Part shown: positions 31,636 to 39,278 of the stretch, one piece after another | How positions within the stretch are numbered: the stretch's first letter is position 1 | Layout: every line of letters begins with the position of its first letter | Assembly: GCF_014201145.1 (NCBI RefSeq) | Contig: NZ_JACHDP010000001.1 | Span: 3,844,001 to 3,908,000 of the forward strand | Source: Micromonospora parathelypteridis | GTDB lineage: Bacteria > Actinomycetota > Actinomycetes > Mycobacteriales > Micromonosporaceae | Direction of reading: 5' to 3' | Length of the DNA: 64,000 nucleotides | The notes under the pieces: model-generated | Seen by the model: the letters and a program-made list of their open reading frames with translations, nothing else | Told to the model about the DNA's origin: nothing | The model's database searches: none | Made by a program: the position numbers and the translations under genes

Positions 31636-32592
31636 ATGGCCGCAGTCGGTCGCCCCCGCAGGTCCTGCCTCGCCGTGCCGGGTTCCAGCGTCAAGATGCT
31701 CGCCAAGGCGCAGGGGCTACCGGCCGACCAGGTCTTCCTCGACCTGGAGGACGCAGTCGCCCCACTGGCCAAGCCGGACGCGCGGAAGAACATCGTGGCC
31801 GCGCTGAACGAGGGTGACTGGGCCGGCAAGACCCGGGTGGTCCGGGTCAACGACCTGACCACCCCGTGGACCTACCGGGACGTCATCGAGGTCGTCGAGG
31901 GCGCCGGCGCGAACCTGGACTGCATCATGCTGCCGAAGGTGCAGAACGCCGCCCAGGTGCACTGGCTGGACCTGACGCTCACCCAGATCGAGAAGACGCT
32001 CGGCCTGGAGGTCGGCCGGATCGGCATCGAGGCGCAGATCGAGAACGCCGCCGGTCTGGTCAACGTGGACACGATCGCCGCCGCCTCGCCGCGCGTGGAG
32101 ACCATCATCTTCGGCCCGGCGGACTTCATGGCGTCGATCAACATGAAGTCGCTGGTGGTCGGCGCGTTGATCCCGGACTATCCGGGCGACCCGTACCACT
32201 ACATCCTGATGCGGATCCTGATGGCCGCCCGGATGCACGACAAGCAGGCCATCGACGGCCCCTTCCTGCAGATCCGCGACGTCGACGCGTTCCGCGAGGT
32301 GGCCAAGCGCTCGGCGGCGCTGGGCTTCGACGGCAAATGGGTGCTGCACCCGGGTCAGATCGACGCCGCCAACGAGGTCTACCAGCCGGCGCAGGCCGAC
32401 TACGACCACGCCGAGCTGATCCTCGACGCGTACGAGCACTACACCTCGGAGGCCGGCGGCCGGCTCGGCGCCGTGATGCTCGGCGACGAAATGATCGACG
32501 AGGCTTCCCGCAAGATGGCGCTGGTGGTCGCCGCCAAGGGCCGGGCCGCCGGGATGAGCCGTACCTCGACGTTCACCCCACCCGCAGAGTGA
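31636..32592 (+). CDS. HpcH/HpaI aldolase / CitE-like CoA-ester lyase (malyl-CoA lyase type)
   Basis: This 318-residue TIM-barrel protein belongs to the CitE/malyl-CoA lyase group: KMLAKAQGLPADQVFLDLEDAV at about 19-40 with the metal-site Asp/Glu, RVNDLTTPW, MLPKVQ, an acidic Glu in GIEAQIENAAGLVN and FGPADFMASI. The sequence resembles actinobacterial beta-methylmalyl-CoA/malyl-CoA lyases, which split methylmalyl-CoA to glyoxylate and propionyl-CoA in the ethylmalonyl-CoA pathway. An acyl-CoA dehydrogenase (34.9 kb) and a MaoC hydratase (43.3 kb) of matching type lie in this window. GGAAGGAG precedes the ATG. Confidence 0.85.
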   Translation: MAAVGRPRRSCLAVPGSSVKMLAKAQGLPADQVFLDLEDAVAPLAKPDARKNIVAALNEGDWAGKTRVVRVNDLTTPWTYRDVIEVVEGAGANLDCIMLPKVQNAAQVHWLDLTLTQIEKTLGLEVGRIGIEAQIENAAGLVNVDTIAAASPRVETIIFGPADFMASINMKSLVVGALIPDYPGDPYHYILMRILMAARMHDKQAIDGPFLQIRDVDAFREVAKRSAALGFDGKWVLHPGQIDAANEVYQPAQADYDHAELILDAYEHYTSEAGGRLGAVMLGDEMIDEASRKMALVVAAKGRAAGMSRTSTFTPPAE

Positions 32593-32595
32593 CCG

Positions 32596-32638
32596 GTCGG
32601 GCCGGGACGACCGCCGCCGGCTGTCGAACCGGCCCGAC
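32596..32638. terminator. Hairpin between lyase and DUF4190 genes
   Basis: GTCGGGCCGG (32596-32605) pairs perfectly with CCGGCCCGAC (32629-32638) around a 23-nt loop. It lies between convergent genes. No T-run follows. Confidence 0.5.
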
Positions 32639-32667
32639 AATCGGCGGTACGCCGATCAGCCCGCCGG

Positions 32668-33204
32668 TCAGTAGCTGCTGTCGTTGGTTGCGCCCGTCGT
32701 CACCGCGAAGATGATCGCGACGACGTAGAAGGCGATCAGCAGCGCGAGCAGCCCGGTGAGGATCCAGCCGATGATGATGGCGGCCTTCGCCATCCCCGCC
32801 CCGCCCTCGCCACTGAGCCGGATCTGCTTCTGAGCCACGTGCCCCAGGATCGCGCCGACCGGCGCGGTGATGCAGGACGCGATGCCGACCAGTGCGAGCA
32901 CCAGCGCCGCGATCGCCATTCCGTTGGTCTTCTGCGCCGGCGGGTAGCCATAGCCGGGGTACTGCGGCGCGTAGCCGGGCGGGGCGTATCCAGGCGCGGT
33001 GTAACCGGGTGCGGCGTAACCGGGCACCGGCTGGCCCGCTGGCTGCGCCCCGGCGTACGGGTCGGCCGGCGCGTACGGGTCGGCGGGGCCCGGTTGGGCG
33101 GGCACCGGCTGGCCGGCCACGAGGGTCGGGTCCGGTGCGGGGCTCGACGGCTGGGCCGACCACGTTGGATCGGTCCAGTTGCCGGGCGGTGGGGGATTGG
33201 TCAT
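32668..33204 (-). CDS. DUF4190 membrane protein with Pro/Tyr-rich N-terminus
   Basis: At 178 residues it has a disordered N-terminal half rich in Pro, Gly, Tyr and Ala with repeated PGYAxPGY units (about 62-90), then the DUF4190 domain: a first span at about 94-118, GHVAQKQIRLSG in between, and a second span at about 138-165, ending NDSSY. The function is unknown. A paralogue with the same plan and orientation lies 1.1 kb away at 34264-34749, with an SDR gene between. Confidence 0.85.
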   Translation of the reverse strand: MTNPPPPGNWTDPTWSAQPSSPAPDPTLVAGQPVPAQPGPADPYAPADPYAGAQPAGQPVPGYAAPGYTAPGYAPPGYAPQYPGYGYPPAQKTNGMAIAALVLALVGIASCITAPVGAILGHVAQKQIRLSGEGGAGMAKAAIIIGWILTGLLALLIAFYVVAIIFAVTTGATNDSSY

Positions 33205-33286
33205 ACGAACTCTCCGTCAGGTCGGGGTGCGCTGTCAGGGTAGCCAGCACCGCCCAAACCCGACGCCCCCACTACCGGGTGCCGCG

Positions 33287-33315
33287 TTGCTCGGGCCGGT
33301 CGTAACGGGCAGGAT
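33287..33315 (+). promoter_or_regulatory. Promoter with -35 and -10 of the SDR gene (leaderless)
   Basis: TTGCTC (33287-33292) and CAGGAT (33310-33315) are 17 bp apart, the ideal spacing for the main vegetative sigma factor, and CAGGAT lies 6 nt before ATG 33322. This favours the long form of the SDR protein with its 50-residue N-terminal extension. Confidence 0.55.
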
Positions 33316-33321
33316 CCTGGC

Positions 33322-34227
33322 ATGGCATTTGACGCGCGCGCCGCGGACCGCTCCGGCAGCCGACCCAGACGGGACGTCAGCCGCCCGGGCGGGGCCCGGC
33401 GTGCCCGCGCGGCCACGCCGGCGGGCAGCCCCGGCCCCGACGAGCCGGTCGCGCTGGCCGACCCGGTGACCATGCGGCTCGACGGGCGGGTCGCCCTGGT
33501 GACCGGGGCGGGCAGCCCGGACGGCATCGGGTACGCCACCGCTCGGCGGCTCGCCGACCTGGGCGCTCGAGTGGCCATCGTCTCCACCACGCGGCGCATC
33601 CACGAGCGGGCCGGCGAGCTGGGGGTGACCGGTTTCGTCGCTGACCTGACCGACGAGTCCGAGGTCGGCGCGCTGGCCGACGCGGTCGCCGAGCAGTTGG
33701 GCGACGTCGAGGTGCTGGTCAACAACGCCGGCCTGGCCAGCCGGGCCAGCCAGGGTGTGCTGCGGCCGGTCGCGCAACTGACCTACGACGAGTGGCGCGG
33801 CGAGATCGACCGCAACCTGTCCACCGCCTTCCTGTGCAGTCGGGCGTTCATCGGTGGGATGGCCGAGCGGGGCTGGGGTCGCATCGTCAACCTGGCGGCC
33901 ACGGCCGGCCCGGTCAACGCCCTGCCCACCGAGGCCGCGTACGCCGCGGCGAAGGCCGGGGTCGTCGGGCTGACCCGGGCGCTGGCGATGGAGATGATCG
34001 CCGATGGCGTGACCGTCAACGCGGTGGCGCCCGGCACCATCTATACCGCCGCGTCCACGATGGCCGAGATCAAGCAGGGGCTGGGCACCCCGGTGGGTCG
34101 ACCCGGCACTCCGGACGAGGTCGCCGCAGCGATCAGCTTCCTCTGCTCGCCGGCCGCCTCGTACATCACCGGTCAGATGCTGGTGGTGGATGGCGGCAAC
34201 AGCGTCCGTGAGGCCCGGTTCCGCTGA
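33322..34227 (+). CDS. SDR family oxidoreductase (FabG-like) with N-terminal extension
   Basis: The 301-residue protein has a disordered basic leader of about 50 residues and then a FabG-like short-chain dehydrogenase: [14 protein letters not shown] at about 57-70, NNAG at about 141-144, Ser/Ala region NLAATAG, the Tyr-Lys pair in YAAAK at about 212-216, and the C-terminal MLVVDGGNS. The expected catalytic Ser is replaced by Ala or Thr in LAATAG, so activity should not be assumed. The start follows a well-spaced promoter; ATG 33472 would give the usual 251-residue length and remains possible. Confidence 0.82.
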   Translation: MAFDARAADRSGSRPRRDVSRPGGARRARAATPAGSPGPDEPVALADPVTMRLDGRVALVTGAGSPDGIGYATARRLADLGARVAIVSTTRRIHERAGELGVTGFVADLTDESEVGALADAVAEQLGDVEVLVNNAGLASRASQGVLRPVAQLTYDEWRGEIDRNLSTAFLCSRAFIGGMAERGWGRIVNLAATAGPVNALPTEAAYAAAKAGVVGLTRALAMEMIADGVTVNAVAPGTIYTAASTMAEIKQGLGTPVGRPGTPDEVAAAISFLCSPAASYITGQMLVVDGGNSVREARFR

Positions 34228-34263
34228 CCTGACGGTCCATGTCGGACCATCCCGGGTCGCTGG

Positions 34264-34749
34264 TCAGTAGCCCCCGCTGTCACCGGTGTTGCCGATGGCG
34301 AGGAGGGCCAGCCAGCCGCAGCAGGCCAGCACGGTGATCCCGGTGAAGACGTAGCCGAGGATCAGCCCCCAGGTGGCGAGCTGGTCGCCTTCCTCGCCGC
34401 TGGTGCGGATCTGCCGTTTGGCCACGTGGCCGAGGACGGCGCCGGCCGGCGGAAACACGAAGGCGAACACCAGCGACAGGATCGCCAGCACGTTGGTGCC
34501 CCGACCCGGCCCGGACGGCGGTGGGCCGTACTGGGCGTAGGGGCCCTGCGGGGGGTACGGCGGCTGCTGGCTCCAGTGCGCCGACTGCTGCGGCCCCTGC
34601 TGCGCGTACGGCGACGGTTCGCCCGTCGGTGGCGCGTACGGCGATGGTTCGCCCGTCGGTGGCCCGTACGGCGACTGGTCCCTGGGTGGCTCGTAGGGTG
34701 ACGGTGGTGGCTCGTCCGATGGCGGTCCCGACGGCGGTGGGTAGCTCAC
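34264..34749 (-). CDS. DUF4190 membrane protein, paralogue of 32668-33204
   Basis: The 161-residue protein has a Pro-rich N-terminus with repeated YGPPTGEPSP/YAPPTGEPSP units (about 28-50), then two spans (about 84-105 and 127-152) around GHVAKRQIRTSGEEG, ending GDSGGY. It is clearly related to the product of 32668-33204. The repeats in the protein come from 30-bp tandem DNA repeats. It may be a surface or divisome-associated membrane protein, but nothing here fixes a role. Confidence 0.85.
   Translation of the reverse strand: MSYPPPSGPPSDEPPPSPYEPPRDQSPYGPPTGEPSPYAPPTGEPSPYAQQGPQQSAHWSQQPPYPPQGPYAQYGPPPSGPGRGTNVLAILSLVFAFVFPPAGAVLGHVAKRQIRTSGEEGDQLATWGLILGYVFTGITVLACCGWLALLAIGNTGDSGGY
34604..34676. 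repeat. 30-bp tandem repeat inside the DUF4190 gene
   Basis: Two full copies of a 30-bp unit (34604-34633 and 34634-34663, differing at one base) and a partial third encode the repeated PTGEPSPYA segment. In-frame units like these change number readily, so the protein length may vary among strains. Confidence 0.75.
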
Positions 34750-34871
34750 AGCTGTCCTCCTCCTGCCGGTGCCGGAAAAGTCCCTCTTGCCGGACGCTAC
34801 CCGCAGCGGTGAACCTTTTCACAGCGGTTGTGTGGACTGGTCACCTTGGCCTCGTCGGCCCGGAGACCGAT

Positions 34872-34889
34872 ACTGACCAAGCGTTCAGT
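34872..34889. promoter_or_regulatory. Operator candidate before the acyl-CoA dehydrogenase gene
   Basis: ACTGA (34872-34876) and TCAGT (34885-34889) are an inverted pair around CCAAGCGT, 37 bp before the ATG. ACCAAGC-type palindromes upstream of acyl-CoA dehydrogenase genes are commonly TetR-family sites in actinobacteria. Confidence 0.35.
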
Positions 34890-34925
34890 TACCCACGAGT
34901 AGTGCGCGGATCCCCGGAGGCTGAG

Positions 34926-36122
34926 ATGGCCCGACTCGCCCAGACGCCCGGCCTGACCGATGTGCAACGGTCGATCCTGGAGACCGTTCGGGAGTTCGCC
35001 GACAAGGAGATCATTCCGCACGCCCAGCGGCTGGAGCACGCCGACGAGTACCCCACCGACATCCTCGACGGCATGCGCGAGATGGGGCTGTTCGGCCTCA
35101 CCATCGACGAGGAGCACGGCGGGCTCGGCGAGTCACTGCTCACCTACGCGCTCGTGGTCGAGCAGCTGTCCCGGGGCTGGATGTCGATCTCCGGCATCGT
35201 CAACACCCACTTCATCGTGGCGTACCTGATCTCCCAGCACGGCTCCGCCGAGCAGAAGGCCCGCCTGCTACCGAAGATGGCCACCGGCGAGGTGCGGGGC
35301 GCATTCTCCATGTCCGAGCCCGAGACCGGCTCCGACGTCGCTGCCATCAAGTCCCGGGCCGTCCGCGACGGCGACCGCTACGTGCTCAACGGGCAGAAGA
35401 TGTGGCTGACCAACGGGGCGTACTCCTCGGTGGTGGCCACCCTGGTCAAGACCGACACCGGCGCCGACTCGGTGTACGGCAACATGAGCACCTTCCTCCT
35501 AGAGAAGGAGCCGGGCTTCGGCGAGACCGCGCCCGGCCTCACCATCCCCGGCAAGATCGACAAGATGGGTTACAAGGGCGTCGAGACCACCGAGATGATC
35601 CTCGACGGCGTCACCGTGCCCGACTCGGCGATCCTCGGTGGTGCCGACAAACTGGGCCAGGGCTTCTACCAGATGATGGACGGTATCGAGGTGGGCCGGG
35701 TCAACGTTGCCGCCCGCGCCTGCGGCATCTCCATCCGCGCCTTCGAGTTGGCGGTCAGCTACGCCCAGCAGCGCAAGACGTTCGGCCAGCCGCTCGCCAA
35801 GCATCAGGCGATCGCCTTCAAGCTCGCCGAGATGGGCACGAAGATCGAGGCCGCGCACGCCCTCATGGTCAACGCCGCACGCCTCAAGGATGCCGGCCAG
35901 CGCAACGACGTCGAGGCCGGAATGGCCAAGCTGCTCGCCTCCGAGTACTGCGCCGAGGTCGTCCAGGAGGCGTTCCGCATCCACGGCGGCTACGGCTACT
36001 CCAAGGAGTACGAGATCGAGAGGCTGATGCGGGAGGCCCCGTTCCTGCTCATCGGCGAGGGCACCTCGGAGATCCAGAAGACCATCATCTCCCGCGGCCT
36101 GCTCAAGGAGTACAAGCTCTGA
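34926..36122 (+). CDS. Acyl-CoA dehydrogenase
   Basis: The 398-residue flavoprotein has the family segments in order: helical N-domain (EEHGGLGESLLTYALVVEQL at about 60-79), FAD/substrate motif GAFSMSEPETGSDVAA at about 121-136, WLTNG, the QQRKTFGQPLAKHQAI motif and IHGGYGYSKEYEIERLMREA with the ending IGEGTSEIQKTII. The Glu of GEGTSEIQ region is placed as in the catalytic base group. It resembles the actinobacterial dehydrogenase found beside crotonyl-CoA carboxylase/reductase genes, i.e. a methylsuccinyl-CoA dehydrogenase candidate, but a short- or branched-chain acyl-CoA substrate is equally possible. GGAGG precedes the ATG. Confidence 0.88.
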   Translation: MARLAQTPGLTDVQRSILETVREFADKEIIPHAQRLEHADEYPTDILDGMREMGLFGLTIDEEHGGLGESLLTYALVVEQLSRGWMSISGIVNTHFIVAYLISQHGSAEQKARLLPKMATGEVRGAFSMSEPETGSDVAAIKSRAVRDGDRYVLNGQKMWLTNGAYSSVVATLVKTDTGADSVYGNMSTFLLEKEPGFGETAPGLTIPGKIDKMGYKGVETTEMILDGVTVPDSAILGGADKLGQGFYQMMDGIEVGRVNVAARACGISIRAFELAVSYAQQRKTFGQPLAKHQAIAFKLAEMGTKIEAAHALMVNAARLKDAGQRNDVEAGMAKLLASEYCAEVVQEAFRIHGGYGYSKEYEIERLMREAPFLLIGEGTSEIQKTIISRGLLKEYKL

Positions 36123-36128
36123 CCCGCG

Positions 36129-36890
36129 TCAGTTGCTCGTCTCCCGGTGCTCGTTGTCCGACCGGGCCGGCCACGCCGGCTCCCTGGCCAGGTCCGCCGG
36201 ACGGTTCCGGTACTCCTCGATCGCGGCGATGAGCCGGTCCTCCGGCACCGACGTGTCCCGCCCGCCAACCACCGGGGCGGGCTGCAGCGACCGCCAGACC
36301 GCCGGCCGCAGCCGTACGCCGTTCACCCGGGCGTCGCGCCGGTGCGGAACGACCCGGTCGATGTTCGTCCAGTCCAGGACCTTGCGACCGTGCCGGATCG
36401 CACTGGGAGTCAACGCGAGCCGGCCGGTGAACCGCGACTCGTCGTAGGCCGCCCGACCGAGCCATGCCGCGACCCCGACGGCGAGCACCGGGCGGACGAT
36501 GTCGACCCATCGGCCCTGCTGGGGCAGGCTGGCCAGTAGAGCCGCCCCGATCACGGTCAGCATGAACAGCTCCGCCGCCAGGTCGACCCAGCCGGCGAGC
36601 GACCGGCGTGCCACCAGCCCGGGTTCGACCGTGTCCAGGCCGGCGACCCGCTCCCGCCAGTGGAGATTGCCGTCCCGCCGTGGCCACCATCGTCCGGTCA
36701 ACCAGCGAACGCCGATGGTCAGCCACACAGCCAGGCTCACCGTGAAGGAATCGACCTGAGGCACCCGGAGCAGACCCCCGGCAGTCACCCCTGCCACCAC
36801 CCCCGCGACCGCAAGCGCCAGGAACCGGCGGGGCCACAGCCCGTCACTCACCGAAGCCACGCGGCGCAGCCGCCCAAAAGACACCACCAA
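36129..36890 (-). CDS. Membrane protein with PH-like C-terminal domain
   Basis: I cannot name the family. The 253-residue protein has four predicted spans (about 24-42, 48-66, 104-125, 133-148) and then a soluble part with RLALTPSAIRHGRKVLDWTNIDRV, the pattern of bacterial PH-like (bPH) domains, and PVVGGRDTSVPEDRLIAAIEEYRNRP, as in proteins that bind a repeat unit or lipid. The GTG/ATG start is not fixed by a clear ribosome site. Upstream lies the palindromic element at 36915-36991. Confidence 0.6.
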   Translation of the reverse strand: MVVSFGRLRRVASVSDGLWPRRFLALAVAGVVAGVTAGGLLRVPQVDSFTVSLAVWLTIGVRWLTGRWWPRRDGNLHWRERVAGLDTVEPGLVARRSLAGWVDLAAELFMLTVIGAALLASLPQQGRWVDIVRPVLAVGVAAWLGRAAYDESRFTGRLALTPSAIRHGRKVLDWTNIDRVVPHRRDARVNGVRLRPAVWRSLQPAPVVGGRDTSVPEDRLIAAIEEYRNRPADLAREPAWPARSDNEHRETSN

Positions 36891-36914
36891 ACCGTACGGC
36901 CCCCGCCCCCATCA

Positions 36915-36991
36915 GGTCGATCATGGAGTTGTGGTGGTGGATAGATGCGGCAAGTATCCGCGAATCTGGCACCACAACTCCATGATCGACC
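36915..36991. repeat. REP-like long palindrome (22-bp perfect arms)
   Basis: Arm 36915-36936 (GGTCGATCATGGAGTTGTGGTG) is too long to be chance: its exact reverse complement is at 36970-36991. I give its length as 22 bp, with a 33-nt centre that itself holds GCGG/CCGC. It sits in the gap between two genes read leftwards, touching neither. A similar element type is at 62897-62976. It could be an extragenic repeat or small non-autonomous element. Confidence 0.8.
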
Positions 36992-37040
36992 CGACCCGAC
37001 CCCGACCCGACCCCGGCCCGGTGGGGCGGGGTCGGGCGGG

Positions 37041-37448
37041 TTAGGGGAGGCGGGTCAGGTTGGCGGCGGCGCGTTCGACGATCAGGCAGCGGTCTTCGAC
37101 GTAGTCCATGCCGGCCTCCTCGGCGATTTTCCGCGCCTCGGCCGAGACGATGCCCAACTGCAGCCAGACCGCCGGGGCCCCGATTGCTGCCGCGTCCCGG
37201 ACCACCTGCACGGCGTCGGCCGCCGGCCGGAACACGTCCACCAGGTCGACCGGGTGCGGGATGTCAGCGAGCGTCTTGTACGCCCGTTCCCCGAACAGTT
37301 CGTCGACCGTCGGGTTGACCGGGATGATGCGCCAGCCGTACTGCTGCATCTGCAGCGGGACGCCGTGCGCGGCCTTGAACGGGTCGCGGGACGCTCCCAC
37401 GACGGCGATCACGGCGGAGTCGGCGAGGATCTGCTGAGCGGTACGCAC
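37041..37448 (-). CDS. CoA-binding protein (YccU-like)
   Basis: The 135-residue protein is a single Rossmann-type CoA-binding domain (YccU family): AVIAVVGASRDPFKAAHGVP at about 12-31 is the nucleotide loop, YGWRIIPVNPTVDELFG the next strand, then VDLVDVFRP and APAVWLQLGIVSAEAR. It resembles the CoA-binding domain of succinyl-CoA synthetase. Its role is unknown. TACAGT (37455-37460, minus) lies 6 nt before GTG 37448. An inverted pair TCGCGT/ACGCGA at 37470-37489 upstream is a possible operator. Confidence 0.88.
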   Translation of the reverse strand: MRTAQQILADSAVIAVVGASRDPFKAAHGVPLQMQQYGWRIIPVNPTVDELFGERAYKTLADIPHPVDLVDVFRPAADAVQVVRDAAAIGAPAVWLQLGIVSAEARKIAEEAGMDYVEDRCLIVERAAANLTRLP

Positions 37449-37454
37449 CCGCCG

Positions 37455-37489
37455 ACTGTAGCGCTGACCTCGCGTCAGATGTCACGCGA
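37455..37489 (-). promoter_or_regulatory. Promoter and operator candidate of the CoA-binding protein gene
   Basis: On the minus strand TACAGT (37460-37455) is 6 nt from the GTG start. Just upstream TCGCGT (37470-37475) and ACGCGA (37484-37489) form a perfect 6-bp inverted pair with an 8-nt spacer, well placed for a repressor or activator. Confidence 0.4.
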
Positions 37490-37540
37490 AGATCCGGGTC
37501 GGCAATCCAAGACCGTTCGTCGGTTGCCGCGCGGGGATGG

Positions 37541-38485
37541 CTAGGGGTGGGCAGGTGCGGTGGCCTTCACGTCGCCCTTGGTGGTTTTGCCAGCGCCGCT
37601 CTTCGTGTAGCCGGCCGGCGGCGTGAGGTCGAAGTGGCTCAGGTTCTCGTCCGTGCGGGGCAGCCACTCGAAGGTGCTGACCTCTGCCTTGTCGGTCACC
37701 TGTCCGCTCTTGTCGGCGACAGCCTTGTAGGGCAGGAACGAGGCTGCGTCCACCCAGAGTTCCACGGTGTAGGTGGCCGTTGCCGCCTTCAACCGCAGGT
37801 GCACCGTGTCGTGTCCGCCCACCTGTTCATGGCCCACGATCTCCAGGTCTCCCTTGTCGAGCCAGGCCCTGATGCTCGCCGGGTCGTTCGGAACGATGAC
37901 TTCGCCTGTCGCGTCCTCCGGCGAACCGGTGTCTTCGAAGTACGTCCGGTCGAGGTGGTTGACCTGGATACTGCTCAGTTTTCCGTCGGCGACGGTCGTC
38001 ATCAGCGAGGAGTTCGGGCTGCCGTCGGCCTGATACATGTCGACCCGGTAACGCCCGGTCTGCTTGTCCGTCCAGGTGTCGTACGAGCCGCCCTCGTAGG
38101 CGTCGTGCACCTTCATGACGTACTTGTCCGCGTCGTCCAGTGCGGCCCGGGTTTGCGCGCTGACGTAGGCGACGTCGCGCATCTGCAACGGGCGAGACCT
38201 GTCAGTCGAGCTGGTGGAGGCCCCGAACGGTTGCCCGGTGCTGTAGTCAACCGTGCTCAGTGCGACACCACCGGCGGCGAGACCGGCCAGAGCGAAGGCG
38301 CTCGCGGTCGCGATCGCCGGGCGGCGCAGAAACCAGCGTTTCGCGGCCGGGCGCCGGTACATGGACCCGTTGCGGAGCGCGTGCCGGATCCGGTCGGTCG
38401 CGTCCGGCGGAGCGCCGGTCAGGTCCTCGCGGAAGGCGACCAGTAGTTCGACGCCTGCGTTGTCGGGTTCGGAACTGTTGTTCAT
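37541..38485 (-). CDS. Membrane-anchored outer-domain protein, putative anti-sigma partner
   Basis: The 314-residue protein starts with a short cytoplasmic region (ELLVAFREDLTGAPPDATDRIRHAL), a basic patch, one span at about 56-75, and a long outer domain resembling LolA/LppX-like or CU044_5270-type sheets (YRVDMYQADG, VGGHDTVHLRLKA, YTVELWVDAASFLPYKAVAD). It overlaps the sigma factor gene by 4 bases, so it is probably its membrane regulator or sensor. I found no catalytic motif. Family assignment is by resemblance only. Confidence 0.65.
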   Translation of the reverse strand: MNNSSEPDNAGVELLVAFREDLTGAPPDATDRIRHALRNGSMYRRPAAKRWFLRRPAIATASAFALAGLAAGGVALSTVDYSTGQPFGASTSSTDRSRPLQMRDVAYVSAQTRAALDDADKYVMKVHDAYEGGSYDTWTDKQTGRYRVDMYQADGSPNSSLMTTVADGKLSSIQVNHLDRTYFEDTGSPEDATGEVIVPNDPASIRAWLDKGDLEIVGHEQVGGHDTVHLRLKAATATYTVELWVDAASFLPYKAVADKSGQVTDKAEVSTFEWLPRTDENLSHFDLTPPAGYTKSGAGKTTKGDVKATAPAHP

Positions 38486-39072
38486 GCGTTTCCTTCATTC
38501 ACAGAGGTGGACGGTGCGTAGTGGGCGGGCAACGCGACCCGCAGGCGTGCCTTGGCCCGGTGGAGGCGGGACCGGACGGTTCCCGGTGCCAGGCCGAGCG
38601 CGGAGGCCAACTCCGGATAGTCCAGGCCGGCCCAGACATGCAGCAGGAGCAGATTGCGCTGGTCGTGCGGCATCGCGGCGAGCACACCGGCCAGTGCCTG
38701 CGTGGCGGCCTTGGCATCGAGCCGTTCGTTGGCCCGGTCAGCGAAGTTGTGCTGACCGGAACCACCGAGCGGGTCCGTACCTGACTTCTCCAATGCCCGC
38801 AGCCACCGCACCTCGGCACGGTGATGTTTGCGCAGCAGGTTGGTCAGGATGCCGAACAACCATGGGCGCGCGTTGACCACCGACGTGTCGTACCGGTCAC
38901 GTAGCGAGAACGCGACCAGGAACGTCTCGGCGACCAGATCCTCGGCGAGTTGCCGTCCGACCCGGCGGGCGCTGAAGTCGTACAGCCAACCGCCGTACCG
39001 CTCGAACAGCTCCCCGAACAGTTCAGGTGCGCCGGAAACCAGGAACGCGTCCGAGCGCTCGGTCACAGGCAT
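38482..39072 (-). CDS. ECF RNA polymerase sigma factor
   Basis: At 196 residues it shows sigma region 2 (LFGELFERYGGWLYDFSARRVGRQLAEDLV at about 18-47, RPWLFGILTNLLRKHHR) and region 4 (LLLHVWAGLDYPELASALGLAPGTVRSRLHRAKARLR at about 140-176). It belongs to a group different from the SigE-family pair in this window. Its membrane partner overlaps it by 4 bases downstream. GAGGAG lies about 10 nt before the ATG. Confidence 0.88.
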   Translation of the reverse strand: MPVTERSDAFLVSGAPELFGELFERYGGWLYDFSARRVGRQLAEDLVAETFLVAFSLRDRYDTSVVNARPWLFGILTNLLRKHHRAEVRWLRALEKSGTDPLGGSGQHNFADRANERLDAKAATQALAGVLAAMPHDQRNLLLLHVWAGLDYPELASALGLAPGTVRSRLHRAKARLRVALPAHYAPSTSVNEGNA

Positions 39073-39278
39073 GTCCCGATGGTCTCCTCGTTTGACGGTG
39101 TCTTCATGCCTCGTTCTTGTCTGCCACCGCCGTCCAGGTTCCCGTCCATGTTCAGCCCATCACCGCGGTCAGACGGTGATGGCCGCGCACCCGTTCACGT
39201 CCTGTCATCAGCCACGTGTGGTCAGGGAGTGAGACCGATCAATGCTCAGGCAGATCGGGGCTGCCTCCCAGGCATGGG

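Noticed and set aside
33472..34227. Shorter SDR start at ATG 33472
   Set aside because: It gives the usual family length but has no ribosome site, while the promoter and spacing favour ATG 33322; kept as an alternative only.
39080..39270. GGAAC-type ECF self-promoter before the sigma gene at 39072
   Set aside because: GGAAC is present on the minus strand but no CGTC/GTT-type -10 is at the proper distance.
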